A program made the position numbers and the translations under genes. Of a stretch of 64,000 bases of DNA, positions 27,444 to 36,566 are shown piece by piece (position 1 is the first letter of the stretch; every line of letters begins with the position of its first letter). Where the stretch lies: the NCBI GenBank assembly GCA_964391805.1, contig CAYMNK010000003.1, forward strand, positions 124,001 through 188,000, given 5' to 3'. The notes below the pieces were generated by a model, which was given only the letters and a program-made list of their open reading frames with translations, did not search any database and had not been told where the DNA came from. Source of the DNA: RUG14300 sp964391805 (GTDB taxonomy: Bacteria > Bacillota > Clostridia > Christensenellales > CAG-1252).

Positions 27444-29201
27444 TTATTTGTACAAAGGTCCAAGATTTGCGCAAGCTCTAAAATCGGCTCCGGTCAAATC
27501 GTCTGCACCGAAAGCATCCCACATGTGCGGACGGAAAATTCTATCTGCCGAAACATTGTGCATGCAAACGGGAATACGCAACATACTTGCAAGTGTAATG
27601 AGGTCGGCACCGATGTGTCCGTAAGTCAAACAAGAATGATTTGCTCCCCATTTTGCCATTACGTCGTATACACTTGTGAATGCGCCCGTGCCCGTAAGAA
27701 TGGGAGCAAAGAATGTAGAAGGCCAAGCGGGATCGGTGCGTTTTTCTATCTTGGAAATAAGGCCTTCATCCAACTGAACGGTATAGCCTTCGGCGATTTG
27801 TAATACAACGCCCAAACCTTTGATTCGATTGAGACGGATCATTGTTGCAGGCATTTGCGCGCGAGTTACATAGTGAGAACTAAATCCACCTCCGCGGAAG
27901 TATTCCAAATTAGCCGGTGGCCACTCTGTTACTTGTAATGTTTGGTCGATTTCATCTTGGGTAATCTTCCACCAAGGTTTCATACAAGGGCTTCCGTTTT
28001 CTTTCATTAGTCCTGCTCCGTCCAAAGCCGCAGCACCGCTGTTATTTAAGTGGATGATGCCGTTAGATGCAAGTCCACTCAGTTTTTCACCCATTTCGGC
28101 AACAGACTCGGGACTCCAATATGTACGAACATCGGCAAATACGCTCGCTTGGTTGGTAAGTAGCGTTTGCAAAAGCATAGACATACCGTTTAGAGTGTCG
28201 TTTTCGGTAGCGAAAGGAACAGGTGCACGCTTGCCGTTCCAATCGAAAGAACTGTTGAGAATGCTTTCGGCAAAATCGGCATTGGGCATATAGTCAGTCC
28301 ATTGACGTTGACCTTGGAAACCGCCTACTATTGCATTGCGACCAAAACCTTCTTCGCGATAGCCCATTTCGGCAAGTTTAGGATTGCCGTGCAACAAATC
28401 CTTGAAAATCAATGCCATTTTTAGACTGATTTCCCAATCTTTTGCATATTGTTCGTCGCTGTGACGAGTTTGTTCGTCGTTGTAATATTCTTTGCCTTGT
28501 TTGATATATTTTTGAACCCATTGTTTTGCGATTTCGTATTCGTCGTGGTCGTAGATCTGTTTTGTAATGCGACGTTGAACCTCGCTCATATCGATCCATT
28601 CAGCATGCATACCAAAATAGTCGGATAGCACAATCGGATCAAGAAAACTTCCTGCTATACCCATGGAAACTCCACCGATAGAAAGGTAGCTTTTGCCACG
28701 CATTTCGCCAACAGCAACGGCACAACGCGCAAATGCCAATAGTTTGGTTTTCACATCGTCGGGAATGGTGTTATCATCCATGGCTTGTACTTTTTTTCCG
28801 TAAATGGAGAAAACGGGCAGACCGTATTCGGCATAAGCAGCCATTGCGCAGGCAAGATATACTGCGCCGGGGCGTTCCGTTCCGTTAAATCCCCAAACCG
28901 CTTTGATTGTGTGTGAATCGAAATCCAACGTTTCCGTTCCATAGCTAAAAATCGGTGTTACACTTAGCGTTGCAACGACACCGGCACGTGCAAGTTCTTC
29001 GTCGACTTTGGCAGCCTCAGCACGACAACTGATAGAGGTACTGCCGATGATACATTCAACAGGGGTACCGTCTAAACAAAAAATGTTATTTTCAATTAAA
29101 TTTTTAGCGGAAAGAGCCATGTTGAGTGTTTTTTCTTCAAGGGTAGCTCTTACTTTACCGCGTCCGTCGATAATGGGACGGATTCCAATTTTTATACTCA
29201 T
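27444..29201 (-). CDS. fucI: L-fucose / D-arabinose isomerase
   Basis: 585 aa, nearly the length of E. coli FucI, cytosolic Mn-dependent aldose-ketose isomerase. Very strong family match: IGIRPIIDGRGKVR, AVWGFNGTERPGAVYLACA, GGVSMGIAGSFLDP, GGFQGQRQWTDY, ATENDTLNGMSMLLQ and VMAKWGANHSCLTYGHIGAD, which contain the metal-binding Glu, Asp and His of the family. FucI enzymes also convert D-arabinose to D-ribulose. No fuculokinase or fuculose-phosphate aldolase is present, which favours D-arabinose. ATG at 29201 chosen for the AAAGGAGA before it. Confidence 0.94.
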   Translation of the reverse strand: MSIKIGIRPIIDGRGKVRATLEEKTLNMALSAKNLIENNIFCLDGTPVECIIGSTSISCRAEAAKVDEELARAGVVATLSVTPIFSYGTETLDFDSHTIKAVWGFNGTERPGAVYLACAMAAYAEYGLPVFSIYGKKVQAMDDNTIPDDVKTKLLAFARCAVAVGEMRGKSYLSIGGVSMGIAGSFLDPIVLSDYFGMHAEWIDMSEVQRRITKQIYDHDEYEIAKQWVQKYIKQGKEYYNDEQTRHSDEQYAKDWEISLKMALIFKDLLHGNPKLAEMGYREEGFGRNAIVGGFQGQRQWTDYMPNADFAESILNSSFDWNGKRAPVPFATENDTLNGMSMLLQTLLTNQASVFADVRTYWSPESVAEMGEKLSGLASNGIIHLNNSGAAALDGAGLMKENGSPCMKPWWKITQDEIDQTLQVTEWPPANLEYFRGGGFSSHYVTRAQMPATMIRLNRIKGLGVVLQIAEGYTVQLDEGLISKIEKRTDPAWPSTFFAPILTGTGAFTSVYDVMAKWGANHSCLTYGHIGADLITLASMLRIPVCMHNVSADRIFRPHMWDAFGADDLTGADFRACANLGPLYK

Positions 29202-29230
29202 GTTTATCTCCTTTGTGTAAACTTTTGCAA

Positions 29231-30259
29231 TTATTGGTGTTTGAGATACCAAAATGCAACGCTGTCAATTTCTTCGTTGTTGTATTGATATTTTGAAAAA
29301 TCTTCTTTCCAACCTAAGGTATCGACGGTAACTTTGATGTCACTTTCAAATCCGATACAATCCTCGATATGGAAACGATACATGCTAAACTTTTTGGGAT
29401 ATTCTGAAACATCCGCAAGAGGCAATCCGAGAAAAGCAGAATTAAATTCTTGTTCGTTAGAACCTTCCACAATACCATATCCGCCAAAATTCCAAGCACC
29501 GCCAAAATAGTCTTCGGTGCCGTTGTCACAAATGGTAGGTTTGGTTGTATCGCCGTTAAGATAAAACTTTACTTCCCCTTCGCCCCACCAACGCGGGCTG
29601 TTGCTTTTCCAAGCAAGATAGGTTCCGACATATACACCACAACCATGAACGTTGTCCAAAATCACATGCGAGTGATTAGTTTCGCTTGTAACGGAATGGT
29701 TGTATGTTGCGTGAAAGTATGAAATATTTTCTTCTACGGGTTGCTCGTGGAAAAGTACCTTATAAGCCAATATTTCGGTATAGTTATCTGCGATATTCTC
29801 CAACTCGATGCGGAACCCTTTTTTGAAGGGCATTGACCAATAGCAATTGCAACCTTTGTAGGGCGCTACCACTACCGGTAAAGAATATACGTTATGGGGA
29901 TTACCATCATGTCCCATGCAGAAGAAAGCGCCGACGGGACAATTTACAGACGGAGTTGTTTCGCCGTCCCAATACATACGAACAATTAGTTCCGAAAAGT
30001 TTTTACGGTCAGAAGCAATAAAAAATTGTCTAATAACACCGCTACCGCTCCATTCGGCAAGGGTAACGGTTGTTTTGGGTTGAATACGTATAAACGGATT
30101 TACTTTGCAATCCTCTCCGAGTGAGTTTTTGCTCCAGTATAAATCGGGATCTGCAGGGTTTGGCTTTGCAAGGCATGCTTTGCCTTTTTCGCCTGTGGGA
30201 TTTTCTGCAGAAATCATGCGAGTTACAACACCGTGTTTTTTGTATAGATCGTTTAACAT
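29231..30259 (-). CDS. GH172 (DUF2961) glycoside hydrolase
   Basis: 342 aa, no signal peptide, so cytosolic. The DUF2961 pattern is visible: AEWSGSGVIRQFFIAS, ELIVRMYWDGETTPSVNCPV, GAFFCMGHDG, MPFKKGFRIELEN and CDNGTEDYFGGAWNFGG, the last with a conserved acidic pair. DUF2961 proteins define GH172, which includes difructose-dianhydride-forming alpha-fructofuranosidases and exo-D-arabinofuranosidases. Next to FucI, a ribokinase-type kinase and Rpe, an intracellular D-arabinofuranosidase acting on imported oligosaccharide is the better fit (inference). AAAAGGAGT ribosome site; 12 nt after the permease gene. Confidence 0.85.
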   Translation of the reverse strand: MLNDLYKKHGVVTRMISAENPTGEKGKACLAKPNPADPDLYWSKNSLGEDCKVNPFIRIQPKTTVTLAEWSGSGVIRQFFIASDRKNFSELIVRMYWDGETTPSVNCPVGAFFCMGHDGNPHNVYSLPVVVAPYKGCNCYWSMPFKKGFRIELENIADNYTEILAYKVLFHEQPVEENISYFHATYNHSVTSETNHSHVILDNVHGCGVYVGTYLAWKSNSPRWWGEGEVKFYLNGDTTKPTICDNGTEDYFGGAWNFGGYGIVEGSNEQEFNSAFLGLPLADVSEYPKKFSMYRFHIEDCIGFESDIKVTVDTLGWKEDFSKYQYNNEEIDSVAFWYLKHQ

Positions 30260-30271
30260 AATTTACTCCTT

Positions 30272-31126
30272 TTATTTACCGCCAGTTAAGGCAATTCCTT
30301 CTACAATTCTCTTTTGGAAAATTGCAAATAATCCAATGGGTACAATCAAAGATATAAGCGTTGCCGCTATAACTACTCCGTAGTCGCCCGAATAGGAAAC
30401 GTTTAGTGTGCGGATGATTTGCATAATTTGCGTTAAGTTTTTGTTTTCCGATACGGTAAGTGCCGGCCAAACAAAACTGTTCCATGCGCCCATAAATATA
30501 CCGACGCCGTTTATTACCATCGGGGTTACCGAAAGAGGCAAGTATATTTTGAAAAAGATGCCGAATTTACTGCAACCGTCGATTTCCGCCGCTTCTTCGA
30601 TGTTTTTGGGAATATTTAAGTAAAACTGACGGAAAAAGAATATTTGATAGGCATTTGCCATTCCCGGGACAAACAGCACAAAAATCGTATCTACCAATTT
30701 TAGCGTGTTTACAACACTAATAGAGGTGAGCATTATCGTGATGCCCGGTATAAACATCGGGAACAATAACAACGGCCATAGATATTTTTTCAACGGAAAA
30801 TCGATTCGCGCCATTGCGTAACCGCACAACATGTTTACAAATAAAGAACAAACCGTAGATAGCACCGCTACAAGTAACGTTACAAATATGGATTTAACAA
30901 ACGTTGTGCCGTTAAGGTCCGCGGTGAACACTTTTTCAAAGTTGCTCCAAGTGAATTTTTTGGGTAAAAAACTATTCGGTACGGAAAACAATTCGCTTTT
31001 GCCTTTGAATGCTGCCGGAATTATCCATACTATAGGGAATATGACTAATGCGGCGACTAAAATCGCCACTGCCGTCAAAATTATACGACGGATTTTCTTT
31101 TTGCGTTTATTTGAGGTTTTTAGCAT
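30272..31126 (-). CDS. Carbohydrate ABC transporter permease (MalG type)
   Basis: 284 aa inner-membrane permease with six predicted helices; N-terminal basic segment SNKRKKKIRRIILTA. The EAA loop reads EEAAEIDGCSKFGIFFKIYL, and the tail ends with RIVEGIALTGGK, the usual MalG-family ending. Works with the MalF-type permease and binding protein upstream (4-nt gap). No ATPase gene is in the operon, so a shared MsmX-type ATPase is expected. Confidence 0.93.
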   Translation of the reverse strand: MLKTSNKRKKKIRRIILTAVAILVAALVIFPIVWIIPAAFKGKSELFSVPNSFLPKKFTWSNFEKVFTADLNGTTFVKSIFVTLLVAVLSTVCSLFVNMLCGYAMARIDFPLKKYLWPLLLFPMFIPGITIMLTSISVVNTLKLVDTIFVLFVPGMANAYQIFFFRQFYLNIPKNIEEAAEIDGCSKFGIFFKIYLPLSVTPMVINGVGIFMGAWNSFVWPALTVSENKNLTQIMQIIRTLNVSYSGDYGVVIAATLISLIVPIGLFAIFQKRIVEGIALTGGK

Positions 31127-31129
31127 ACG

Positions 31130-32038
31130 TTAGTCCTCCATTTTGTCCGAACGAATTACCTTGAAGGCAACAGTGTTTATTGTGACGATGATTATCATAA
31201 TCAACAAGGCGCCGGCAATGGTTACGTTTTGCGGTCTACTTACGTCGCGGAAGGAATTAAACAAATACAACGAAGGTGTCATTGTCATATCAAGCGGTCC
31301 GCCATTAGTTATCATATAAGGAACATCCATCATTTGTAATGTACCTGTGATAAGGTTTACCAAAGCGAGAATGATGATGTTTTTCATATAAGGTAAAGTT
31401 ACATATCTAAGTTTGTGCCAAAAGTTTGCACCGTCGATGTCGGCTGCTTCGTAGTACTGTTTGGGCACATTAAGCAATCCCGCATACATGACGAGTGTGT
31501 TGTAGCCAAACCCCAACCAGAATGTCGGAAACAGCACAGCCACAATGGGCCAATAACCTTGTGTCGTAAATGCAATCGGGTCGATATCCAATCCGATAAG
31601 TATAGACGTGATAAGACCTCCGCCATAGTTCAAAATGAACATAAACATGATAGAGGCAACAACGCCCGATAACAAACACGGCACGTAAATAAGAATTTTT
31701 ACCGCATTTGCTACCTTTATGTTGATACTTTTTAACACATAGGCGAAAAAGAAACTCAAAACCATTTGTGCAACGACAATAATCGCCGTAAACAAAATTA
31801 TGTTACCGAATGCTTGAGTGAAGGTTGGCGTTTTGAGAATGTAATCGTAGTTATCGAAGCCTATAAATTCGCCCGTGGCATAATCCTGGAAAGACCTTAT
31901 TACTGCCATTATTAGGGGAATATAGGCAAAGATAAACAACAAAATACACGCCGGAGCAATCATCGTATAACCGCTTTTGGCATATTTATAACGGAATTTG
32001 CTTCCTTTTCGTTTTGGTTGAAGTGCAATAGTTTTCAT
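31130..32038 (-). CDS. Carbohydrate ABC transporter permease (MalF type)
   Basis: 302 aa membrane protein of the sugar-permease family: YTMIAPACILLFIFAYIPL near the N-terminus, EAADIDGANFWHKLRYVTLP as EAA loop, and MIITNGGP-like sequence (PYMITNGGPLDMTM). It starts directly beside the binding-protein stop codon and pairs with the following MalG-type permease to form the channel. Confidence 0.93.
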   Translation of the reverse strand: MKTIALQPKRKGSKFRYKYAKSGYTMIAPACILLFIFAYIPLIMAVIRSFQDYATGEFIGFDNYDYILKTPTFTQAFGNIILFTAIIVVAQMVLSFFFAYVLKSINIKVANAVKILIYVPCLLSGVVASIMFMFILNYGGGLITSILIGLDIDPIAFTTQGYWPIVAVLFPTFWLGFGYNTLVMYAGLLNVPKQYYEAADIDGANFWHKLRYVTLPYMKNIIILALVNLITGTLQMMDVPYMITNGGPLDMTMTPSLYLFNSFRDVSRPQNVTIAGALLIMIIIVTINTVAFKVIRSDKMED

Positions 32039-33430
32039 TTATTCACCGTAGTTGTATTTAGGATTTTGCGGATAATTAGTACGAGACATTATCGTGCGGA
32101 TATTACTTTGCGCTTCGTTTAATGCTTTTGCATACAGCGCTTCGAATGAAGACGTTTTGCAGTTGATTTGCATTGTTTCGAATATTTTACCCGTCTCTTG
32201 AGCAACATCCCACGGGAAAGTTGCCTCGGGGATACCCTTTTCCGCTACTGCGTTTACAACGTCGATCCACTCTTGCGGAACATCGGTTATGCAGGTTGCA
32301 AGATAATTAACTACCGATTTTGAAGTTGCTGCTTTTGAGTTGTAAGCTTCGATAAAGTACTGCGCTGTTCTTTCGGCACTTTCCGTAAACATCCAATTTA
32401 GGAATTTTGCCGCTTTATCTTTGTTTTTGGATTGTTGAGAAATACAATAGCACCATCCACCGTTTGCACTTGTGCAACCCGATTGATCACCGCTCTTGGT
32501 CGGAATAACGGCAACGCCAATCTTATCAACGATATCCATATCCTTTTCGGTGTAGTTAAAGATTTCTGCAATTCCCCAACTTCCGCTAAACGTCATAGCA
32601 AGCTTCGGTGTTTCGTCGCAGAGAGCGTCTACAATATAGGTATAACCTTCCGAAGTGAGAGCCGATGTAGGCGCATAGTCATTGCTGTAGATGTTGTAAA
32701 ACATTTCGGCAATGTCTTTAAATCCTTCATTGTCCAAACGACTTTGAGTCCAGCTTTCGTCAAGGGTAAGTCCGCCTGTAGTGTTCTGTTGCAATCCGTA
32801 GGTAACCCAAGTAAGTTCACCACTGCCTAAAGGCATACCGATGCAGTATTGACCACGATTGAGCGTTGCTTTGATTTTTGCACAAGCATCATACAATTCA
32901 TCCCAAGAGGAAGGAACTTTTGTTACGCCGGCATTTTCTAAAACGTCCTTGCGATAGAACAAGATACTGCCCGGCTCCAAGTTCCACGGGTATGCATAAA
33001 TGTTGTCGTTGTAAGTGACGAGTTCTTTGCAGGTATCCAACATGTCGTCTACCGCTTCGTCGGAAAGATAGTCATTTAGCGATGCACAATATTTGTTATT
33101 GATATTTGTGTACAACTCGCCATAGGTCGTCATGTATAAATCGGGAGCTTTACCGTTTTCGCGAGCTACGGTTAGTGCATCGGCATAGGTGTCTTGTGTG
33201 TAGAAATTTACTTCTACCTGAATACCGTCTGTCAAATCGGCATTAAAATCGTTTACAAGTTTTTTGAGATGTTTTTTTGCCCAAGACTCAAACTCACGTG
33301 CATAAATGCGAATCTTTGTTGCACCTTCTTCCACCCATTCCGTTTCGGTGTTGGTTGGCATACAGGAACACAAAGCCGTAAGTACTAAAAGGGCACAAAG
33401 GACTGTTGCTACAAGTTTAATTATTTTCAT
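32039..33430 (-). CDS. Sugar-binding lipoprotein of the ABC importer (family 1)
   Basis: 463 aa lipoprotein (lipobox ALCSC) that captures the oligosaccharide outside the membrane. Family 1 pattern: IRIYAREFESWAKKHLKKLV, DLYMTTYGELY, YPWNLEPGSILFYRKDVLEN, PSSWDELYDACAKI, LAMTFSGSWGIAEIF and AAKFLNWMFTESAERT. First gene of the ten-gene minus-strand operon. ATG at 33430 chosen for the signal peptide and AAAGGAGT before it. The LacI-type operator lies about 110 bases upstream. Confidence 0.92.
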   Translation of the reverse strand: MKIIKLVATVLCALLVLTALCSCMPTNTETEWVEEGATKIRIYAREFESWAKKHLKKLVNDFNADLTDGIQVEVNFYTQDTYADALTVARENGKAPDLYMTTYGELYTNINNKYCASLNDYLSDEAVDDMLDTCKELVTYNDNIYAYPWNLEPGSILFYRKDVLENAGVTKVPSSWDELYDACAKIKATLNRGQYCIGMPLGSGELTWVTYGLQQNTTGGLTLDESWTQSRLDNEGFKDIAEMFYNIYSNDYAPTSALTSEGYTYIVDALCDETPKLAMTFSGSWGIAEIFNYTEKDMDIVDKIGVAVIPTKSGDQSGCTSANGGWCYCISQQSKNKDKAAKFLNWMFTESAERTAQYFIEAYNSKAATSKSVVNYLATCITDVPQEWIDVVNAVAEKGIPEATFPWDVAQETGKIFETMQINCKTSSFEALYAKALNEAQSNIRTIMSRTNYPQNPKYNYGE

Positions 33431-33863
33431 TTTTATTACTCCTTTGTCAGTCGATTTTGCACTACTGACTATTATTTCTCGTGTAAATATGGACAAAAAA
33501 GAAACGACATTTATTTATAATATTTATTATTATCTTAAAAATGAAACGTTTCATTTTTTAGCTATAAAAAATAGAACAAATGACATGCTAACTCTACTAA
33601 CAATTACTTACAAATTATTTTGTGTTGAGGTAAAACCCTTTTACCATCCCAAAAAAATATTTGATACAGAGTTAAGAATTTTTGAACCAAACACCGAATG
33701 TAAAATCTACATAAAAGATGTGTTTGAAAACAAAAACTGCACAACATCGGTACTACTTTTTAATTAGATAACAATGTTGCAAAAATGATTTTTACCCAAA
33801 ATATGGCTATCTAAACATCTTGGCAACGATTGCTATTGGTTTATATATATAATTATATTGCTG
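33431..33863. other. Regulatory intergenic region upstream of the arabinoside-type operon
   Basis: 433 bases between the binding-protein start and the regulator stop, AT-rich, with the palindromic operator. I could not fix the operon promoter: a minus-strand TTGTAA-17-TAGCAT upstream of the operator and AT-rich -10-like sequences below it are both possible. Confidence 0.5.
33537..33558. promoter_or_regulatory. LacI-family operator, perfect palindrome
   Basis: Core ATGAAACGTTTCAT (33541-33554) flanked by AAAA and TTTT, a perfect 22-bp inverted repeat with the central CG typical of LacI-family sites. A near copy precedes the regulator gene itself at 34898-34911. Confidence 0.85.
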
Positions 33864-34865
33864 TTACTGCTTTTTTGCAGTAGATTCGTTAATTTTGAAA
33901 CTGCATTTTAGTTCGTTAAGTTGGTAATGATACTCCGTTTCCGACATCAAGCAGAACATACGAGTAGTTACACAACGCGCAATCTCTTCGATCGGCTGGT
34001 CAATAATGGTAAGTTTGGGATGGAAAATACGTGTGAACATCATATCGTCGAATCCCACAAAAGACAGCGTATCGGGAATAGATAGTTTAAGTTCGTTTAT
34101 CGCAAAAATGCTACCTACCGTATTGGGAAAATTGGACGCAAATAATGCGGTACAATGTTCTCGCGTCAATAACTGCTTGATTACATGGTATGCATCGTCA
34201 ACCTTTTCACTAATATGTATCAAAAGTTGTTGATTCGGTGTAAGGCCACGTTGGGCATATGCATCTAAATAACCTTTTATACGCTCGTCGGAGGTGTATA
34301 ATCCGGTTTCGGCAGCAGCCATTGCGATATCGGTGTGTCCGCAATCCAATAAATAACCTATCGCATCACGGCATATTTCTCGATTGTTTACGACACAAAA
34401 CTCATAGTTAAGATCGGGAATGTAATGGTCTACAAAAATGATGGGCACGGTAATGCTTTTTAGATAGTCGTAGTCAGAAGCAACTCTACCACAAGGAATG
34501 ATTATGAGTGCATCCATACGACGAGACGCCAACCACTTGATACTTTGCTCTTCCTTAGCTTTGTCGTAAAAACTTTCGCAAGCGGCAACTGCATAGCCCG
34601 ACTTTGTAAGTTCGTGCTCGATAGCCGATGCAATTTGCGCATAAAACAAGTTACTAAACTCCGGAATGAGCAATCCTACGGTTTTTGTTTTGTTTGTGAC
34701 TAAACCGCGGGCGTATTCGTCAACACTGTAGCCTAACTGACGAACAGCCGATTCTATTTTTTCTTGATTGATGCTTTTCACTGCCCCGCCGTTCATATAC
34801 TTGGAAATTGTTCCAAGAGATAAACCGGTTACACGTGCTACATCCTTGATTGTTGCCTTACCCAT
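33864..34865 (-). CDS. LacI-family transcriptional regulator
   Basis: 333 aa. N-terminal helix-turn-helix ATIKDVARVTGLSLGTISKY with the hinge-helix region after it, then a periplasmic-binding-type effector domain (TVGLLIPEFSNLFYAQIASA, ALFASNFPNTVGS, SFVGFDDMMFTRIFHPKLT). Likely a sugar-responsive repressor of the adjacent importer/catabolic operon, and of itself, since the same palindrome lies before both. ATG at 34865 chosen for GAGGAGAG before it; an upstream in-frame TTG overlaps that site. Confidence 0.93.
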   Translation of the reverse strand: MGKATIKDVARVTGLSLGTISKYMNGGAVKSINQEKIESAVRQLGYSVDEYARGLVTNKTKTVGLLIPEFSNLFYAQIASAIEHELTKSGYAVAACESFYDKAKEEQSIKWLASRRMDALIIIPCGRVASDYDYLKSITVPIIFVDHYIPDLNYEFCVVNNREICRDAIGYLLDCGHTDIAMAAAETGLYTSDERIKGYLDAYAQRGLTPNQQLLIHISEKVDDAYHVIKQLLTREHCTALFASNFPNTVGSIFAINELKLSIPDTLSFVGFDDMMFTRIFHPKLTIIDQPIEEIARCVTTRMFCLMSETEYHYQLNELKCSFKINESTAKKQ

Positions 34866-34897
34866 TTCTCTCCTCAAAAACGATACAAATGATAAAA

Positions 34898-34911
34898 ATG
34901 AAACGTTTTAC
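34898..34911. promoter_or_regulatory. LacI-family operator before the regulator gene
   Basis: ATGAAACGTTTTAC, 12 of 14 bases identical to the palindrome at 33541-33554. It starts about 14 bp downstream of the -10, so binding would block the transcription start region: autorepression. Confidence 0.75.
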
Positions 34912-34924
34912 TTTTGATATTCTA

Positions 34925-34953
34925 ATTTTACCTTATAAAACCCCGTTTGTCAA
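34925..34953 (-). promoter_or_regulatory. Promoter of the LacI regulator
   Basis: Minus-strand TTGACA (34948-34953), 17-nt spacer, TAAAAT (34925-34930). Confidence 0.75.
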
Positions 34954-35064
34954 TACCCATTTTTGAAAATTTTTTGTTTTTTAAGACAAATATAATATTG
35001 CAACATAAACTTTAATTTGATTTCATAAAGGATTTAAACTGTAAAATTGACACAAAATGCTTAA

Positions 35065-35093
35065 TAAAAAATCGACAAGTTTTCACCTGCCGA
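35065..35093 (-). terminator. Terminator of the DUF4143 ATPase gene
   Basis: Minus-strand TCGGCAGGT pairs with ACTTGTCGA around a short A-rich loop, followed by TTTTTTATT. Confidence 0.7.
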
Positions 35094-35138
35094 TATATTG
35101 CATTAAAAATGAGATAAATACATTTCTCAAAATTCTAA

Positions 35139-36500
35139 TCAGTTCTCTTCTATTGGTTTAAATGTTTCCATAAAGCGCTTGAGCAAAAATGTGCAAAAAT
35201 ACGGGAATGTGTATATATTTTTACTATAACCTATATTAGTTGCCGACAATTTGAATCCATATGCAATGTCCTCGTATTTATCAGAAGAAATAAGCGTGCG
35301 CATGGATTTGGATTTTCCGCTTTGTGCTTTCACCTCAATAGGAATTAAATTATCTAATGAGCGGATAAAAAAGTCTTCTTCAAGTGTTCCGTCTTCGCGC
35401 TTGTAATAGTACAATTTGTAACCTGATTTTACTAAGGCTTCGCCGACTATATTTTCGTACAACGCCCCTTTGTATACACCGAGATTTTTATTTGCACGTA
35501 AATCAACCTGTGATTCTTCGTCCAAAAGCGATACCAGTAAGCCTGTATCGGCAAAATAAAGTTTAAATTTATCCGTATCACAGTTACCCGATAGCGGTAA
35601 TTCTGGCAGATCTAAACAATAGCAAGCATTAACGATCCCTGCATCGACTAACCATTCCGCACAACCGCGATAATTCCTAAAGCGTGCGCCGTGTTCCACT
35701 TTGGAAATTTGAAATTTTTTATTTTCCTTTGCCAATTGAGACGCAATACTATTAAAAACATTCAATATTCTTGTTTGGTCTAATCCTTGGGCATATTTGA
35801 GAATATCTTCTTTGTAGTCTGCGACAAGTTGACGTTGAGTATCGAGAGAACCTTCGAATGTGCCTTTTTTGATATATTCTTTAACCACTGCCGGCATACC
35901 GCCCAATATGACATAATCAAGGAAAAGCCCATGGAATAAAGACATTTCAAGCGCGCTGAACGGAGCAAGCATCTTCATGTGATTTAGCATATCTTCGATA
36001 ACATTGTCATCGTAGCTCTTTGCCCACAAAAATTCTTCAAAATCCATTGAATGCATTTCATAATCGGTTTTATACCCAACGCTATTGCTTTCGATATTCT
36101 TGTAATTTACACCGAGCATAGAACCGCTACAAATAACATCGAATCGTCCGTCTTCTTTGAAAAATTTTAAGGACGTTGCAATTTGCGGGAATTCTGTGAT
36201 TTCGTCAAAGAAAATTAGGGTTTTTCCAGCAATAAATCTTTTTGATGGATCTAATAAGGAAATATTTTTAATCACAGCATTCGGTTCGTATCCGTCAGTT
36301 GTAATATTTTTATATTTTTCCTCTTTAACGAAATTGATTTCAATTACGCTTTCGTACTTTGCGATTTTTGCAAAATGACGAATTGATTCGGTTTTTCCTA
36401 TCTGTCTACAGCCCTTAACAATTAACGGTTTACGTTCCGAATCAGCTTTCCACTCCATCAAATATTTATCTATTTTTCGCCTCAAATAATGCTCAGACAT
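35139..36500 (-). CDS. AAA ATPase with DUF4143 domain
   Basis: 453 aa. N-terminal AAA domain: Walker A VKGCRQIGKTESIRHFA, Walker B TLIFFDEITEFPQ, sensor-like FDVICSGSML. Then a helical linker and a C-terminal DUF4143 nuclease-like part with YYYKREDGTLEEDFFIRS and LIPIEVKAQSGKSKSM, which resembles the E-x-K core of restriction-like nucleases. The family is common in gut bacteria in single copies near the chromosome's accessory parts; its role is unsettled (proposed DNA or toxin-related). ATG at 36500 follows TAGGAGT. A perfect promoter and a four-copy repeat array lie upstream. Confidence 0.9.
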   Translation of the reverse strand: MSEHYLRRKIDKYLMEWKADSERKPLIVKGCRQIGKTESIRHFAKIAKYESVIEINFVKEEKYKNITTDGYEPNAVIKNISLLDPSKRFIAGKTLIFFDEITEFPQIATSLKFFKEDGRFDVICSGSMLGVNYKNIESNSVGYKTDYEMHSMDFEEFLWAKSYDDNVIEDMLNHMKMLAPFSALEMSLFHGLFLDYVILGGMPAVVKEYIKKGTFEGSLDTQRQLVADYKEDILKYAQGLDQTRILNVFNSIASQLAKENKKFQISKVEHGARFRNYRGCAEWLVDAGIVNACYCLDLPELPLSGNCDTDKFKLYFADTGLLVSLLDEESQVDLRANKNLGVYKGALYENIVGEALVKSGYKLYYYKREDGTLEEDFFIRSLDNLIPIEVKAQSGKSKSMRTLISSDKYEDIAYGFKLSATNIGYSKNIYTFPYFCTFLLKRFMETFKPIEEN

Positions 36501-36524
36501 AATATTACTCCTAAGTTTTTTATA

Positions 36525-36553
36525 ATTATACCAAAAATAAAATCCAAAGTCAA
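36525..36553 (-). promoter_or_regulatory. Promoter of the DUF4143 ATPase gene
   Basis: Minus-strand TTGACT (36548-36553), 17-nt spacer, TATAAT (36525-36530). Confidence 0.8.
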
Positions 36554-36566
36554 TAGCGAATGCCAC

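Noticed and set aside
27444..29201. L-fucose catabolic operon
   Set aside because: No fuculokinase or fuculose-phosphate aldolase; GH172, Rpe and a ribokinase-type kinase fit D-arabinose better.
33488..33767. Plus-strand reading frame of about 90 codons across the LacI operator
   Set aside because: It runs through the palindrome and promoter region, has no good ribosome site and AT-rich composition explains its openness.
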